Positions 55,259 to 64,000 of a stretch of DNA of 64,000 nt are shown piece by piece. Source of the stretch: Euptelea pleiosperma (lineage: Eukaryota; Streptophyta; Magnoliopsida; Ranunculales; Eupteleaceae); NCBI GenBank assembly GCA_035048495.1, contig CM068552.1, positions 22,446,154-22,510,153 on the forward strand. The letters run 5' to 3'. The notes under the pieces were generated by a model. The model was not told the origin of the DNA. It saw nothing but the letters and a program-made list of their open reading frames with translations, and did not search any database. Both the position numbers and the translations under genes were made by a program. Position 1 is the first letter of the stretch. The number at the start of each line of letters is the position of its first letter.

Positions 55259-55502
55259 AGGGAGGGGGAGTGGGAGATTGAGAGAGATATGGAGGGAGTG
55301 AGAGAAGGATAGGGGAGGGAGAGTAAGAGAAGGATAGGGGAGAGAGTGAGAGAAGGAGAAATAGGGAGAGAGTGAGGGAGGGGAGAGGAGAGAGTTACAG
55401 TAGAGTGAGAGGGAAGAGAGAGAAAATGAAGGAGAAGGGATGGGGTGCCCAAACTGAAAGGAGGGGCATTTTGGTCCCATGTAGGTGCCCGTAGAGCAAC
55501 CC
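54908..55502. mobile_element. Foldback element with ~290-bp CT-rich arms
   Basis: It starts GGGTCGCTCTACGGGCACC and ends GGTGCCCGTAGAGCAACCC. The arms remain complementary for most of their length through GTTTGGGCACCCCACCCCTTCTCC and CT-rich tracts; the right arm carries a (GA)n run at 55216-55250. Flanks TTCCCTTAT (54899-54907) and TTACCTTAT (55503-55511) agree at 8 of 9 bases, suggesting a Mutator-type 9-bp duplication. No real coding: the L/S/P-rich frames are composition artefacts. Confidence 0.75.
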
Positions 55503-55756
55503 TTACCTTATTTAAATAAGTTTCCAATTGATTTACTTGCTCTCTAATTGAAGTTTCCAAAATTGAAAAGGCTTCTAATCAATTCATTTATGCAATTTCA
55601 AAAATTGACTTCTCTAGCAAAAAATATCAATTTTACCATGGCAGGCCGACACTCTCTCAATTTCTATTTTTCACTAATTAAGTTGTCAATTCTCGTTATT
55701 AATATAACTAATACTCAGAGTTCAATTCTATTTTTGGAGCCTAAAAATTAAAATTT

Positions 55757-56346
55757 CAAAAGTATTTATGAAATAACTACGGAAAATTTCTTAAATGAAA
55801 ATATATTTAAATGTATTTACAAAAACAAAAACAACTTTCTAACATTTACAAAAAAAGTAACTAAACACCCTTTGAAAGGGCGTCTCTCCCTGACAAAATT
55901 AAGGTTGAAAAGGGCTGACATTAAAGCTGAAAAAGGCTGACAAAAGGGCGTTTGCCCATAGAGGAGTAAAACTTCTATCACGATACTGAGCCACGTGGCA
56001 CAGTCTTAGTGGATGTTGACCGTATGGATGTTTGGCCAATCACTATGTGGACTACACACCAAAAATAAACATGATCAGTAGATAAGCGTTGGATTGAAGT
56101 TATTTTCCTGGGTTGATTTTAACCGTAGGAATTTGAGAATTATTTGACTGCAAATATCCAAAGGTTGTAAATTACTTATCAGGTTGATTTTTGGTTTGCA
56201 GGTGCACCGAGGGACTGGCCAAACATCCACTAAGAGTGTTTAGTTACTTTTTTTGTAAATATTAGAAAGTATTTTTTGTTTTTGTAAATACATTTAAATT
56301 TTTTTTCGTTTAAGAAATTTTCCGAAATAACTATTGTAGATCTTTA
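55757..56346. repeat. Inverted repeat around a truncated MITE
   Basis: Arms of about 110 bp: 55757-55875 (GAAATAACTACGGAAAATTTC to AAAAAGTAACTAAACACC) and 56236-56346, its reverse complement (GTGTTTAGTTACTTTTTTTG to TTTTCCGAAATAAC). They enclose 'gaaagggcg'-type repeats and the family A copy at 55964. A large hairpin could form. Confidence 0.75.
55964..56234. mobile_element. Family A MITE, right end truncated
   Basis: Left end GAGTAAAACTTCTATCACG is intact, followed by GAGCCACGTGGCACAG and TTGACCGTATGGATGTTTGG. The mirrored right arm is present up to GGCCAAACATCCACTA and then stops where the surrounding inverted repeat begins. So about 70 bp of the right end are missing. Confidence 0.65.
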
Positions 56347-56927
56347 AATGAGCTTTATAAAACATCAAATGAATTTCAAATCAAATACCTGAGTAAAACA
56401 TTATGCCTTTTAGAAGATGACTGTATCAAAATAAAAACTTCCACAAAGTGATAAAATTCTAAATTTGACTTAAACTATCCCGATTTGGTCTAAAATAAAG
56501 CTCAATAAATGCTTAAATTATTATCCAATGTGAAATTATTGAAACTCTTATGGTGAAAATTACATAAATATCTCTAAGTAAAAATTTGGGTGTTACAAAT
56601 CTGATAAGTTCTTCATTAGTTTGGACTATGAGATTCTAGGATTGGAGTTAGGGAGGTTTCCATACTACTTTTGAAGAACTGAACTAGAGAAAGGCCATCA
56701 AAGCATGCTAAAGCAAGTTTGCAGATTTTCTTCAATTAGGCTATTTGAGTGATTCAGTGGATTTAAAACCCTTCAAATTTGGTTGTTGAATTCCTTGGAA
56801 ACATGGTCATAAATGATCGAGGGATAATTATTGCTTCACAAGGATGGATAAGGCCCAATACCAACTTTGCTTTAGAATCACCGCATGTTGCCCCACTCCC
56901 GTACACACATAGGTCCTGATGTTGAGC
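56347..56927. other. No gene; flank of the chromovirus
   Basis: Unique-looking A+T-rich DNA with GGGTGTTACA at 56588-56597. No coding pattern. Confidence 0.4.
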
Positions 56928-56931
56928 TTGG

Positions 56932-57443
56932 TGTCACAAGCCCGCCAATCAAGCCCATTTTAGAGCCCATATCCAAGTCCAGGTTATGGCTCAAGGAGTC
57001 TAGAGTGCCCTGGAAGCTTCTAGAGGACTCTAGAGTATAGTGGAGAACCCTAGAAGATGGAAGGATCTAGAACACTCATGAGAATTCTAGGGGAGTACCA
57101 CACATGTATCATATGTAAATATTCTAGATAATTCCTAGGAGAAACATCTAGAGACACCTTGGTAGAATTGTATAGAAGATTCTAGAACAAGGCTTGAAGC
57201 CTATATAAAGGGACAAGCCCCCTCATTTGTATCCATCCAGAATTGAGTAGCAATATAAGCTTCCTCATTCTTCAAGCTCTCTAGTGCCTTTGTGTTCCTG
57301 TGTGCTTCTTGAGTGGGTTGAGTACTTAGGCAAGGCAAAGTCCTAAGTGATCAAAGGGGGAAAGGCTGACTTGAGGTAAGCAAGGAGCACTAACTCAAGT
57401 GCCGCACGGTCTTTAGCAAGGGTCAAAGACTAAGTCCGTGACA
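56932..57443 (+). repeat. 5' LTR of the chromovirus (512 bp)
   Basis: Starts TGTCACAAGCC and ends AAGTCCGTGACA. Against the 3' LTR I counted about 11 substitutions and one 1-bp indel by eye, roughly 2% divergence, mostly transitions. It contains a TATA box (TATATAAAG, about 57202-57210) and TCTAGA/TTCTAGAA motifs scattered through its length. Confidence 0.93.
57175..57210 (+). promoter_or_regulatory. Heat-shock-element trimer and TATA box in the 5' LTR
   Basis: GAAGATTCTAGAA (57175-57187) fits the heat-shock element nGAAnnTTCnnGAAn perfectly as three alternating units. TATATAAAG follows about 15 bp downstream. A further GAA in the same phase ten bases upstream would extend it with one imperfect unit between. 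The 3' LTR keeps it unchanged (62283-62295). A second near-match, GAAGCTTCTAGAG, lies at 57013-57025. Heat induction is inference. Confidence 0.5.
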
Positions 57444-57445
57444 AG

Positions 57446-57460
57446 TGGTATCAGAGCCAA
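57446..57460 (+). promoter_or_regulatory. tRNA-Met primer-binding site
   Basis: TGGTATCAGAGCCAA begins two bases after the 5' LTR. It is complementary to the 3' end of plant initiator tRNA-Met (reads TGGTATCAGAGC), the usual primer for minus-strand synthesis in this class. Confidence 0.92.
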
Positions 57461-57475
57461 CTTCAAGAAGACACC

Positions 57476-58570
57476 ATGTCGATGGTCACTGACGAGGCAC
57501 AGGGAAGTGATGAGCAAAACCCCACCATCCCTATCTCTAGGGGAAGAAAAAGGGATAAGTCCCAAGATATCTTTGCTGCTTGGGAAGCCAGGCTTGCTAA
57601 GGTGGAGCTTGCCATAGCGGATGTACATGACAGGTTCGACGAGTTAGGCATAGGCATGGAGGACCTCAAGACGGGATTTGAGGAACTCAAGGGGGGTATG
57701 CTGGCCACCGTCAATGATCTAGTGCATGATCAACAGCGAGGTGACTGGGTCCTATGGAAGAAGGCCATGGCCAATGAAGGCATGGTCACACATGGGGCAC
57801 CCAAGATCAGGACCCCAGAGCCCAAGACCTATGGTGGGTCAAGGGATGCCAAGGAGTTAGATAACTTCTTGTGGAGCATGGAGCAGTACTTTGAGGCCAT
57901 CTCCCTACGTGATGAGAAGACCAAGATTCGGACGGTCACCATGTACCTCACCGACACTGCTACCCTTTGGTGGCGTAGACGTCACGCAGATATGGAACGA
58001 GGCACATGCACTATCGATACTTGGGAGGACTTCAAGAAGGAGATCAAGAGACAGTTCTACCCTGAGGATGCAGAGCATCAAGCAAGGAAGAGTCTCAAAT
58101 GATTGAGGCACACCGGCTCTATCTGAGACTATGTGAAGGAGTTCTCAACCCTTATATTGGAGATCCCTGACATGTCGGACAAGGAGTTGTTCTTCAATTT
58201 CATGGATGGTCTCCAACCATGGGCAGAACAAGAATTGCGCCGACGAGGAGTGCAAGACCTCGCTAATGCTATGGCCGCGGCCGAACAACTAGTCGAGTTG
58301 AAGAAGGGAGACTCTTCCAAGACAAAATCTTCTAAGGGTGGTCATGCCAAAGGTGGGGGAGATAGGTCATCAAGTCACAAGGAGGGGTCATCCAAGCCAT
58401 TCAACTCCAAGTATAACAAGACGGGGAAGGGTGGCAAGGAAGGTAAGGATCACTCTAAACCAAAGAGAACTAACTGTTTTCTTTGTGATGGAGATCATTG
58501 GGCAAGGGATTGCCCACAGAGGAAGGCATTGAATGCCTTGGCAGCCAAGATAGATGATCGGGAAGAGGAT
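57476..58570 (+). pseudogene. Chromovirus gag
   Basis: ATG at 57476, 15 bases after the primer site. The N-terminus has a predicted coiled coil (AKVELAIADVHDRFDELGIG), then the retrotransposon-gag capsid text (PKTYGGSRDAKELDNFLWSM, RHADMERGTCTIDTWEDFKK). A lysine/serine/glycine-rich linker and one zinc knuckle follow at 58475-58513 (CFLCDGDHWARDC; spacing CX2CX3HX4C). Two TGA codons break the same frame, at 58100-58102 and 58124-58126. The second lies where relatives carry an arginine, compatible with C-to-T change of CGA. Gag would form the virus-like particle. Confidence 0.85.
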
Positions 58571-61500
58571 AGCGACGAGGAGCCAAGGATGGGATCGCTA
58601 CGACTTCTCAATGCCATAAAGAAACAGCCCGAGTCATCCAAGGCAGTCAGCAAGGGTCTCATGTATATAGAAGCCCACATCAATGGGAAGCCCACTCGAG
58701 TCATGGTAGACACTGGGGCAACCCATAACTTTGTCTCGGTAGAAGAGGCAAAGAGACTGGGGTTGAAGGCGTCCATGGAGGAAGGTTGGCTCAAGGCTGT
58801 GAACTCACAAGCCAAACCCATCCATGGCACAGCTCGCGGGGTAGAGTTGCGCATCGGAGCATGGAAGAGAACAACCGATTTGTCCGTAGTTCCTATAGAT
58901 GACTTCCAAGTTGTACTAGGCATGGAGTTCCTACGGAAGGTTAAAGACATTCCTCTACCGTTTGTAAACTCGGTTTGTATCATGGAGGAGGGAGCTCCTT
59001 GCATGGTTCCTGCTGTCCAAGGAACCAAGTCAGTGACGAAGATGCTCTCGGCCCTACAGCTCTCCAAAGGATTCAAGAAGGGTGAAGCTACTTACATAGC
59101 TTCAATGGTCGAAGAGCGTGAGAATGGGGTAGATGGGGAACTACCCATGGAAGTGGAGAAAGTCCTTACGGAGTTTAAGGACGTGATGCCGCCCGAGCTG
59201 CCCAAGACACTACCACCCAGAAGAGAGGTGGACCATCAAATTGAGTTGGAGCCTGGTGCTAAGCTGCCCGCACTAGCACCTTACAGGATGGCACCCCCTG
59301 AGTTGGAGGAATTGAGGAGACAACTCAAGAGTTGTTAGATGCCGGATACATCCAACCATCCAAAGCACCTTATGGAGCACCGGTGTTGTTCCAAAAGAAG
59401 CACGATGGGAGCCTACGTATGTGCATAGACTACCGGGCCTTGAACAAAGTCACCGTCAAGAACAAGTACCCCATCCCTCGAGTGGAAGACTTGTTCGATC
59501 AGTTGGGAGATGCTCGTTTCTTCACCAAGTTGGATTTACGGTCAGGGTACTATCAAGTTCGTATTGCGGAGGGTGACGAGCCGAAGACAACTTGTGTCAC
59601 TAAGTATGGAGCTTTTGAATTCTTAGTCATGCCTTTTGGACTCACTAATGCTCCTGCCACTTTTTGCACCTCATGAACAAGATCTTCCATCCCTACCTAG
59701 ACCAATTTGTGGTGGTATATCTTGATGACATAGTCATCTATAGCAAGACTTTGGAAGAGCATGTCAAGCACTTGCGGACGGTGTTTAAAGCATTACGGGA
59801 CAACACCCTATATGTGAAAAGGGAAAAATGTTCCTTTGCCCTACAAGAAGTATCATTTCTAGGGCATTGGATCGGGGGAGGAAAAATTTGGATGGATGGG
59901 AGCAAAGTAAAGGCCATAAGGGATTGGGAAATCCCTACCAAGGTGACTGAGCTTAAATCATTCTTGGGGCTAGTCAACTACTACCGGCGATTCATCCAGG
60001 GATATTCAGGAAGGGCCTGCTCCACTCACGGATCTTCTCAAGAAGAACCGTCCATGGGATTGGACGGACAAGTGCCAAGAGGCCTTTGAAGACCTCAAGC
60101 AAGCTGTGACCGAGGAACCGGTCCTACGTTTGCCCGACTACGCCCAACCATTCGAAGTGCATACGGATGCTTCAGACTTCGCAATTGGAGACGTACTCAT
60201 GCAATATGGTCACCCCATTGCCTACGAGAGTCGAAAGCTCAATGACACGGAACGACGGTACACCGTGCAAGAAAAGGAGATGACCGCTGTGGTGTATTGT
60301 CTAAGGACTTTGAGGCAGTACCTACTGGGATCAAGGTTCGTCGTCCGGACGGACAATGTGGCTATAAGTTACTTCCAGACACAGAAGAAGTTAAGTCCCA
60401 AGCAAGCTAGGTGGCAAGACTTCTGGCTGAGTTTGATAAGATCTTGGAGTACAAGCCAGGCCGCACTAATCAAGTTGCAGATGCATTGAGTAGAAAGGCC
60501 GAGCTCGCTGCTCTTAAGATAGAGGGGTTGGCTACTGTGAGCCAAGTAAAAGGGACGGTTCTTGATCGTGTCAAGGAATGGCTAAACAAATATCCCTTGG
60601 GGAAGAGTCTTATGGTGGCAGCACAAGAGGGGTAGACTCGGAGATTTTGGGTGAAGGATGGGCTACTCTTCACCAAAGGCGAACGACTTTTCGTGCCAAA
60701 ATGGGACAACCTACGCAAGGAGTTGCTGCGCGAGTGCCATGACACTCGATGGGCGGGACATCCGGGCCAACGACGCACTCTAGCCCTATTAGAGACAAGT
60801 TACTATTAGCCCAAGATGGACAAGGACGTCGATGACTACGTCTGAACTTGTCTTGTATGCCAACAAGACAAGGTTGAGCACAAGAAACAGGGAGGTCTTT
60901 TGGAGCCCTTACTCGTAGCGGAAAGGCCATGGGCTAGCGTTTCGATCGATGGACTTCATCTCGGCGTTGCCCAAGGTTGAAGGACAGGGATCAATCATGG
61001 TGGTGGTTGATAGATTTTTCAAGTACGCTACGTTCATTGCTGCCCCAACTGACTGCACGGTTGAGCAAGCAGCAAAGCTCTTTGTGAAGAACGTGGTGAA
61101 ATATTGGGGTATTCCAGAAACCATTGTAAGTGATCGCGATCAAGGTTCACGGGGAAGTTTTGGGGAGAAGTATTCAAGCTTCTTAGATCGGAACTACACT
61201 TCTCAACCAGCTTTCACCCACAGACAGATGGGCAAACAGAACAGGTGAATGCGCTATTGGAGGAGTACCTAAGGCACTTTGTAAGTGCCAACCAAAAGGA
61301 TTGGGTAAAGCTCTTGGATGTGGCCCAATTTTGTTACAACTTACAGAAGAGTGAGTCATCGGGCCATAGTCCATTTGAGTTGGCAACGGGCCAACAACCC
61401 CTCACACCTCACAGTGTCGTTAGTGGGTATAGAGGGAAGAGCCCAGCTGCATACCGATTTGCTAAAGATTGGGGAGAGCAAACCGATATTGCCAAAACCT

Positions 61501-62029
61501 ACCTTGAGAAGGCCGCACGAAGAATGAAAAAATTAGCGGATTCGAAGAGGAGGCACGTGGAGTACAAGGAAGGCGACCTAGTGATGGTCAAGTTATAGCC
61601 TTAACAATTCAAAGTGTTTCGAAGGTGCACAAGGGGTTGATACATCGGTATGAAGGTCCCTTCCCCATTCTAAAGAAGGTAGGCAAAGCTTCCTACCGAC
61701 TTCAGCTACCTTCCAAGCTGAAGATACATCCAGTCTTCCATGCAAGTTGTCTCAAGCCATACCATGCAGACATGGAAGACCCGTTAAGAGGCATCAGCAA
61801 AAGAGCGCCCATGACCATGACTACTTCTTTTGACAAGGAGGTGGAATATATACTAGCTGATCGCCGCGTGACTAGGCGCGGAGTGCAACCATACACCGAG
61901 TACTTGGTAAAATGGAAGGGATTGCCCGAGAACAAAGCAAGTTGGGAGCATGCAGAAACATTGTGGCAGTTCGAAGACAAGATCGCCAAGTTCCATGACG
62001 ATGACGCGTCGATGACGTCACTAGATTAG
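58571..62029 (+). pseudogene. Chromovirus pol: PR, RT, RNase H, integrase, chromodomain
   Basis: Protease active site DTGA at 58709-58720, followed by VVLGMEFL. Reverse transcriptase from about 59230, with YLDD at 59718-59729. RNase H has HTDASDFAIG, QEKEM and RTDN motifs (60106-60489). Integrase has an HHCC finger (about 60740-60870, TCLVCQQDK), then MDFI (60949), SDRD (about 61129) and LLEEYL as D, D and E. A chromodomain (about 61840-62000, EYLVKWKGLPENKASWEHAE) ends the protein. The frame shifts near 59332, 59672, 60015, 60430, 60945, 61148 and 61610, and stops occur at 60633, 60807, 60843 and 61596. No enzyme can be made. Confidence 0.9.
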
Positions 62030-62040
62030 GTGGGGGAGAG
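62029..62040 (+). promoter_or_regulatory. Polypurine tract
   Basis: GGTGGGGGAGAG immediately before the 3' LTR. Such tracts prime plus-strand synthesis; the position is exactly as expected. Confidence 0.85.
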
Positions 62041-62551
62041 TGTCACAAGCCCGCCAATCAAGCCCATTTTAGAGCCCATATCCAAGTCCAGATTATGGCT
62101 CAAGGAGTCTAGAGTGCCCTGGAAGCTTCTAGAGGACTCTAGAGTATAGTGGAGAACCCTAGAAGATGGAAGGATCTAGAACACTCATGAGAATTCTAGG
62201 GGAGTACCACACATGTATCATATGTAAATATTCTAGATAGTTCTAGGAGAAACATCTAGAGACACCTTGGTAGAATTGTATAGAAGATTCTAGAACAAGG
62301 CTTGAAGCCTATATAAAAGGGCAAGCCCCGTCATTTGTATCCATCTAGAATTGAGTAGCAATATAAGCTTCCTCATTCTTCAAGCTCTCTAGTGCATTTG
62401 TGTTCTTGTGTGCTTCTTGAGTGGGTTGAGTACTTAAGCAAGGCAAAGTCCTAAGTGATCAAAGGGGGAAAGGTTGACTTGAGGTAAGCAAGGAGCACTA
62501 ACTCAAGTGACGCACGGTCTTTAGCAAGGGTCAAAGACTAAGTCCGTGACA
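62041..62551 (+). repeat. 3' LTR of the chromovirus (511 bp)
   Basis: Same ends as the 5' LTR. The purine run GGTGGGGGAGAG directly precedes it. The TATA box is at about 62309-62317. The TTGG following it matches the base string before the 5' LTR. Confidence 0.93.
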
Positions 62552-62555
62552 TTGG

Positions 62556-62785
62556 GCTGACCTTGGCCTAGCCCAAGTGTAACGGAGTTGAAAGTTTGAA
62601 ATTGAAAGCATCTTTAGCCACAGATGCTACATGCCAGGTCTTGTTTCGGGCAAATTCTAGCTTCCACACTTGGCTTGCGGTCCAAGCCTCAACCGTATTG
62701 TTTATCCCCAAAAATAGTACTTTAGGATTTGTAAACCGCACAGATCAACATCTTTCAGTGTGGCTAGAACTGCATACTGTTCCGA
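62556..62785. other. No gene recognised
   Basis: Continues the chromovirus target site (GGGCTGACCTTGGCCTAGCCC). Short unpatterned frames only. Confidence 0.4.
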
Positions 62786-62908
62786 GAGTAAATCTTTTGT
62801 CACAACGGGTTGTGACCAGTCACAGCCCACAATAAGAGCCATATGGCACATTATTAGAGGATGCTGACCGTATGGATGTTTAGCTAGTCCCTCGCTGGAC
62901 CTGCATGA
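62786..62908. mobile_element. Family A MITE, left arm only
   Basis: Starts GAGTAAATCTTTTGTCACAA, then GAGCCATATGGCACATTATT, then CTGACCGTATGGATGTTTAG. It stops after CTGGACCTGCATG, exactly where repeat R begins. Repeat R probably replaced or cut off the rest. Confidence 0.6.
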
Positions 62909-64000
62909 AATTCTCTTTTAATTACCACGTAAGGTCCTAGAGAGGGGTGAATATGACAATATTTAATTTCTTTGCGAATGTTATATGGATTAAGAATTAA
63001 TGATCACACAATGCGAAAATGATCAAACAACCAAATTAATAAACATCCACAGAATAATATATAGGTAAATCTGAGACACGGTATGCAAACATTCACAATC
63101 AAATGAGACACAGATTTATAGTGGTTCGACGACTCCGCATCTACGCCCACTGTCCATACTCAACACGAATAATATAATATTCTTAATCATGCATTACAAC
63201 ATATCCAATTGAAATAAATAATCAAATAACTAAGATAACACTTAGTCTCAATCTAACGAGAATCACTTCTCGCTCATCTAGAGAGTCAGCCTAAGTCAGT
63301 AGTCTATTTAAAGAAACTCTTTTCTCATGGATCTACAATCATTAACTCAGTTAGATGAGTACTCACTTATCCACCAATCACAAATATCTAATGTTTATAA
63401 ATTCGAATTCTATCTAAAAGGGTTTGATCATAGAGACACTTACCTTTAGATGAATACGATCAAATGGAGAATCCTTGGAGAAGAATTCGCCCCAGAGATA
63501 CTTTATTAAGAGTAATCATCTTCTTAAAGAAGATGCTTATAGAAAACAATAACTAGTAGTCTCTTCAAACAATTAGAGCCTTCACAAGGAATACACTAGA
63601 TTTGGTCAGGTGAAGTTCTCACAAATTCTAAATCTCTGGATTCAAAGGAAGATAATCAAAGGATGAGAGTTTTGAATCTCTTGATTAGGTCATTTCCTAT
63701 GAGGGGAGAATGATCTAATTTATAAGCCAGCCACCACTCAAGAGAAACGAACCAAAAATAGCCATTTGAAGGACCAAAGTGCGCCTAAAATCATAGAAAA
63801 GATCGAGTCAAAATGAGATCTGGAAAGGGTGAGGTCGACCGCACAACTTGACCGATCAACTGGACTTCGGGTCGTTTGAAGGGCCAAAGTGTGCCTAAAA
63901 TTGCAGAGAAGATCGAGTCAAAATGAGATTTGGAAAGCGTGGGGTCGACGACTTCGGTCGGCTGCTCTTTTTGGCCAGTCGACCTAACAGGTCAGAACCG
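62909..64000 (-). repeat. Repeat R, LTR-like, inverted copy running off the window
   Basis: Starts AAATTCTCTTTTAATTACCACG, the complement of the end of repeat R at about 25476. It stays alignable, inverted, to 24220-25476 over its whole length. A segment with GATCGAGTCAAAATGAGAT and TTGGAAAG appears twice (near 63803 and 63913), so about 110 bp are tandemly duplicated here but not in the other copy. The far end lies outside the window. Confidence 0.65.

Larger units (their letters stand above)
56932..62551 (+). mobile_element. Ty3/gypsy chromovirus, complete but inactive copy
   Basis: 5620 bp with LTRs at both ends. Flanks TTGG (56928-56931 and 62552-62555) are the visible target duplication (4 bp). 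The order is LTR, tRNA-Met primer site, gag, protease, reverse transcriptase, RNase H, integrase, chromodomain, polypurine tract, LTR. RT before integrase defines Ty3/gypsy; the chromodomain places it among chromoviruses. Similar to plant Tekay/Galadriel-type elements, without my being able to choose. Several stops and frame shifts disable it, so it could move only with proteins from a relative. Confidence 0.92.

Noticed and set aside
54886..55560. Ser/Leu/Pro-rich frames of 95-116 residues on both strands
   Set aside because: Products of the CT/GA-rich arms of the foldback element; the two strands mirror one another.
53994..56597. Possible gypsy LTR from TGTCACCC to GGGTGTTACA
   Set aside because: The expected 5-bp flanks (CAAAA and AATCT) do not match and foldback insertions blur the length, so no element is claimed.
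1..64000. CRISPR arrays, tRNA or rRNA genes, organelle insertions
   Set aside because: None seen. The B-box-like motifs at 17322 and 17953 lack a cloverleaf, and no tandem array has CRISPR-like constant repeats with unique spacers.

Overview
This window is nuclear DNA of a flowering plant. It has two intron-rich genes with GT-AG splicing and plant-specific protein families, a high A+T background, and many nested plant transposable elements. The species cannot be fixed from the sequence. No rRNA, tRNA, CRISPR array or prokaryotic operon was seen.

Two host genes look intact, and they converge. The first (32051-41353, +) is a leucine-rich-repeat receptor pseudokinase of the Arabidopsis At1g63430/At5g41180 type. 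I assembled it by hand from 13 exons into a 660-residue frame. The second (43383-48106, -) is NOB1, the PIN-domain nuclease that makes the final cut of 18S rRNA, assembled from 5 exons into 627 residues. From memory, their Arabidopsis counterparts At5g41180 and At5g41190 are also neighbours, so this looks like an old conserved gene pair. Between them lie a broken LRR receptor-like-protein fragment and a small Mutator-type MITE with a perfect 9-bp target duplication.

Layout: 1-9.8 kb holds MITEs (Mutator-type family A, hAT-type family B, and a hAT MITE nested in a Mutator-type MITE), one CACTA terminus and LTR-like minisatellite DNA. 9.8-10.3 kb has a PPR gene fragment. 10.5-12.6 kb is a solo LTR with TSD ACTTA. 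13.9-14.7 kb is a Harbinger-type MITE. 15.0-18.1 kb is a decayed Ty1/copia pol on the minus strand, interrupted by two tail-to-tail miniature LTR retrotransposons with LTRs of only 82-88 bp. 18.2-27 kb is a patchwork of LTR-type repeats and a second copia remnant. 28.2-29.7 kb is a CACTA remnant with a Ulp1-type protease. 29.8-30.6 kb has weak copia gag-like and LINE-like fragments. 31.2-48.1 kb is the genic island. 49.2-49.5 kb is a Harbinger transposase end. 52.5-53.6 kb is a second solo LTR (TSD TATCC). 54.9-56.3 kb has foldback elements. 56.9-62.6 kb is a Ty3/gypsy chromovirus with about 98% identical LTRs but broken reading frames. 62.8-64.0 kb is a truncated MITE followed by an inverted copy of a repeat seen at 24.2-25.5 kb.

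The two genes have separate jobs, cell-surface signalling and 40S ribosome maturation, and nothing here shows that they act together. The most interesting mobile-DNA signals are the inverted miniature LTR pair with Pol III-like boxes, and a perfect heat-shock-element trimer placed just upstream of the TATA box in both chromovirus LTRs.
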